In this document: positions 62,095 through 64,000 of the stretch, in pieces
How the letters are laid out: the number at the start of each line of letters is the position of its first letter
Numbering within the stretch: position 1 is the stretch's first letter
NCBI GenBank assembly: GCA_020437105.1
Contig: JAGQWR010000025.1
Span: 1 to 64,000, forward strand
DNA length: 64,000 nt
Direction of reading: 5' to 3'
Source of the DNA: Saprospiraceae bacterium
GTDB taxonomy: Bacteria; Bacteroidota; Bacteroidia; Chitinophagales; Saprospiraceae
Program-made: the position numbers and the translations under genes
The notes under the pieces: generated by a model
What the model was told of the DNA's origin: nothing
The model's database searches: none
The model's input: only the letters and a program-made list of their open reading frames with translations

Positions 62095-63057
62095 TTAATC
62101 AATATGAGGGAGTTCGTAATCAAGCTCCCGCAAAGACAAACCAGTTAATACTTCCAGCCGACGATTACTTTCGGCATACTTTCCTTTCGTTTGCTGTGCT
62201 ATGTATCTTTTCATTTTCCGGGCGGCGGATTGCTGCCAGGACTTGGGGAGCAGATCATCCAATCGGCTCCAAATACGCACCAGTTTACGCTCAAATGAAT
62301 AAGGCAGATCCCAAATAGCTCCGGGATTCAGCCCATTGTCTAAAAAAAAGCGGTTGTACTGCCTTTTCCAGGATAGAGTCAGACGACCGTACCCGCGATT
62401 CACTTTTTGCTGAAAAGGCAGGGCTTGCAACACCTGGGAATCTATTTTAATGTCACAAAATTGCAGGAGCTTTTGCACATAATCAAGTGGTTTAATGCGC
62501 AACCATTCATAGGGGAGCACCAATACATTTTCTTTCCCAAACAAGGCCTGATAATAGGCTACCAGGTGGTCGTATTCAAAATATTCGGGGTCAAACATCG
62601 GTACCCGGCGGCTGCCTCTTTCGGGCGGATGAAAGTAACCCCGCAGGCTGCGTGGGCCACCTGCTCGCACGTATTGGCGATAGGTACTGAGCAACATACT
62701 TTGTTGTTCCCGCACTACGATCACGACCCGGGAATCCGGAAATAATTGGTATAGCTTATCTGCAATTTCCTTGGTGTCATATCCGGCAGAATGTGGATCA
62801 CCGGAAAAGCGTTCGTTGGAGAACACCGGTAATAAGCCACTATTTTCTGCCAGACTGATCTTTTCATTATAGTATCCCAGAATATCAACTCCATCAAAAG
62901 TAAGGGGATGTTGGCGCACCAGACTTCTATAGATACGCTCCCGATCTTCCAATTCCAAAAAGGACAGAAACCCCAGGTCTTTTCTTGGAAATAAGGCTTC
63001 CTGTAACCAGGTACTTCCTGTTTTATTATAACCAATATGGATCAGCAGACTACCCAT
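62095..63057 (-). CDS. Sulfotransferase-like protein
   Basis: A 320-residue protein. LLIHIGYNKTGSTWLQ gives the 5'-phosphosulfate loop (GYNKTGSTWL, 9-18), and VVREQQSMLLSTYRQY a modified 3'-phosphate site with R116 and S124, but without the usual D-P after the Arg (R-E-Q). It is therefore a divergent sulfotransferase and may have a different acceptor or nucleotide preference. It is followed, 5 bp away, by a further sulfotransferase gene upstream. Confidence 0.82.
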   Translation of the reverse strand: MGSLLIHIGYNKTGSTWLQEALFPRKDLGFLSFLELEDRERIYRSLVRQHPLTFDGVDILGYYNEKISLAENSGLLPVFSNERFSGDPHSAGYDTKEIADKLYQLFPDSRVVIVVREQQSMLLSTYRQYVRAGGPRSLRGYFHPPERGSRRVPMFDPEYFEYDHLVAYYQALFGKENVLVLPYEWLRIKPLDYVQKLLQFCDIKIDSQVLQALPFQQKVNRGYGRLTLSWKRQYNRFFLDNGLNPGAIWDLPYSFERKLVRIWSRLDDLLPKSWQQSAARKMKRYIAQQTKGKYAESNRRLEVLTGLSLRELDYELPHID

Positions 63058-63062
63058 GAATA

Positions 63063-64000
63063 TTAGCGGTAATCAGATTTAAACAATCGAATAAAATCAC
63101 CTGAAAATACCTGACTGAAGGTTCCGAAAATAAAATTTCTCAGCCGCACCTTAAAAGGGATATTCGTCTTCACTAAGCGCCGATCAATCATCTGTGTCCG
63201 CTTTTTTCGTCCCAGCATTTGAAACAACATTTTTTGACGTAGCCAAAATTGTTTTCGATAGGATAAGGATTTTGCTTTTGCCGGATCCCCCAACTGTAGT
63301 AATTCATAATCCAATGCGTTCAGTAAATCTCCACAGATTTTTTCAATCCGAAGAATATCTGCCGCACTCAGCTTTTTCTTCCAGGAATCAATCCTATTTG
63401 AATCGATGGTCTTTGCGACGTAAGCCCCGTCTCCTTTTGTCGAGGAGGCCTTGCTCAGGTCAAGAATCTCCGATTCAAAAGGGATCGACAGAAATTTGCA
63501 GACCTTCCTCATAGCTGCGGAAGGGTCTTGCAGGAGTTCCTCATAACGCAACAACAGAAATTGATTCGGTCCTAAGATATATTGATAGGCTAATCCAAGA
63601 CCGTTGATTTCTTTCCAGTATTGAGCGGCCAGATCCAAAGGATAATATTGACGCTGGTGCAGGCTGGCAGCATTTGAATGTCCATCTCGCACCATTTGGA
63701 TAAACCGGGCATTGGGAAACAACTCCAGAATAGCAGGAATATGAAAAATAAGTTCCGGGGTTTTATCTCCCCACATTTTTTTTCCGGCAACAGCCGCAAA
63801 CTGATTTACCGATTCTGACAACAGAGTACGTACATCAATACTTTGCGCAATTATTTCTTCCGGGATGAGATTTGCCAGTCGCCCCTTATAACTCTGTGCA
63901 CAAATACGTGCCAGTAATTGTTCTTTGGATTTAGTAGGATTTTGGGATAAGACTCGTTTAAAGTAGCCAAATTCCCGAGCCAGCGAAATCCCGACAGACT
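63063..64000 (-). CDS. Sulfotransferase (Sulfotransfer_3-like), 5' end beyond the window
   Basis: The reading frame is open from the stop at 63063 to the last base, so the start lies outside. The visible part (about 312 residues) has GDKTPELIFHIP, FIQMVRDGHSNAASLHQ (3'-phosphate site with Arg and Ser), QYWKEINGLGL and LLRYEELLQDP, all typical of the family. The 5'-phosphosulfate loop should be in the missing N-terminal part. A TTG at 63821 would begin inside the fold and is not a credible start. The gene shows that the operon continues to the right. Confidence 0.88.
   Translation of the reverse strand, partial: SVGISLAREFGYFKRVLSQNPTKSKEQLLARICAQSYKGRLANLIPEEIIAQSIDVRTLLSESVNQFAAVAGKKMWGDKTPELIFHIPAILELFPNARFIQMVRDGHSNAASLHQRQYYPLDLAAQYWKEINGLGLAYQYILGPNQFLLLRYEELLQDPSAAMRKVCKFLSIPFESEILDLSKASSTKGDGAYVAKTIDSNRIDSWKKKLSAADILRIEKICGDLLNALDYELLQLGDPAKAKSLSYRKQFWLRQKMLFQMLGRKKRTQMIDRRLVKTNIPFKVRLRNFIFGTFSQVFSGDFIRLFKSDYR

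Noticed and set aside
63063..63821. Sulfotransferase starting at TTG 63821
   Set aside because: The frame stays open to base 64000 and the start would fall inside the fold without the PAPS loop; the gene is instead cut by the window edge.
1..64000. CRISPR arrays, tRNA/rRNA genes, prophage or integrase genes
   Set aside because: Reading both strands showed no regularly spaced repeats, no tRNA-like cloverleaf I could support, and no phage, integrase or transposase motifs.

Overview
The window looks like a chromosomal segment of a Bacteroidota bacterium (Saprospiria- or Flavobacteriia-like, genus not determinable). The evidence is a DUF4294 protein, the neighbourhood small membrane protein - mutL - two rhomboid proteases - endonuclease/exonuclease/phosphatase protein, a rhomboid with a Bacteroidota-type C-terminal tail, TAnnTTTG-type promoter elements, and very tight gene packing without strong ribosome binding sites.

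Region 1 (about 0.3-9.4 kb, mostly + strand) is housekeeping: DUF4294 protein, DinB-like protein, a membrane-anchored MtfA-like peptidase (- strand), a 190-bp element with 17-bp terminal inverted repeats, a small membrane protein, MutL, two rhomboid proteases, an EEP-fold protein and cysteinyl-tRNA synthetase.

Region 2 (about 9.4 kb to the right edge, about 54 kb, almost entirely - strand) is one very large surface or exopolysaccharide locus. I count 15 glycosyltransferases, one phosphoglycosyl transferase (39.2 kb, the only + strand gene after 11.8 kb), three MOP-type flippases (33.8, 37.6 and 59.8 kb), two candidate polymerases or ligases (23.9 and 54.0 kb), and one Wzz-like chain-length protein (35.3 kb). 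Nucleotide-sugar genes supply GDP-mannose (manC), GDP-L-fucose (gmd, fcl), probably GDP-L-galactose (a plant-like GDP-mannose 3,5-epimerase), UDP-galacturonate (UDP-GlcA 4-epimerase), UDP-ManNAc (wecB), and amino sugars (two DegT/LegC-type aminotransferases, a WbqC-like protein, a NeuD-like acetyltransferase, Gfo/Idh dehydrogenases). Tailoring genes include six sulfotransferases of at least four sequence types, an MBOAT/SGNH acylation pair, a WcaF-like acetyltransferase, a glutamine-dependent amidotransferase (AsnB-like), a PhyH-type dioxygenase, a methyltransferase, a heparinase II/III-like protein, and a tandem pair of unrecognised alpha/beta-hydrolase-like proteins in which one copy has Cys in place of the nucleophile Ser.

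Taken together the locus most plausibly makes one or more sulfated, fucose- and/or L-galactose-containing, uronate-rich polysaccharides by a Wzx/Wzy-type route. The surplus of flippases and polymerases suggests that two or three loci lie end to end. No PAPS synthesis, UDP-glucose dehydrogenase, phosphomannomutase, outer-membrane export (Wza) or tyrosine kinase (Wzc) gene is visible here, so these must be elsewhere. I saw no rRNA, tRNA, CRISPR array, transposase, prophage or plasmid gene.
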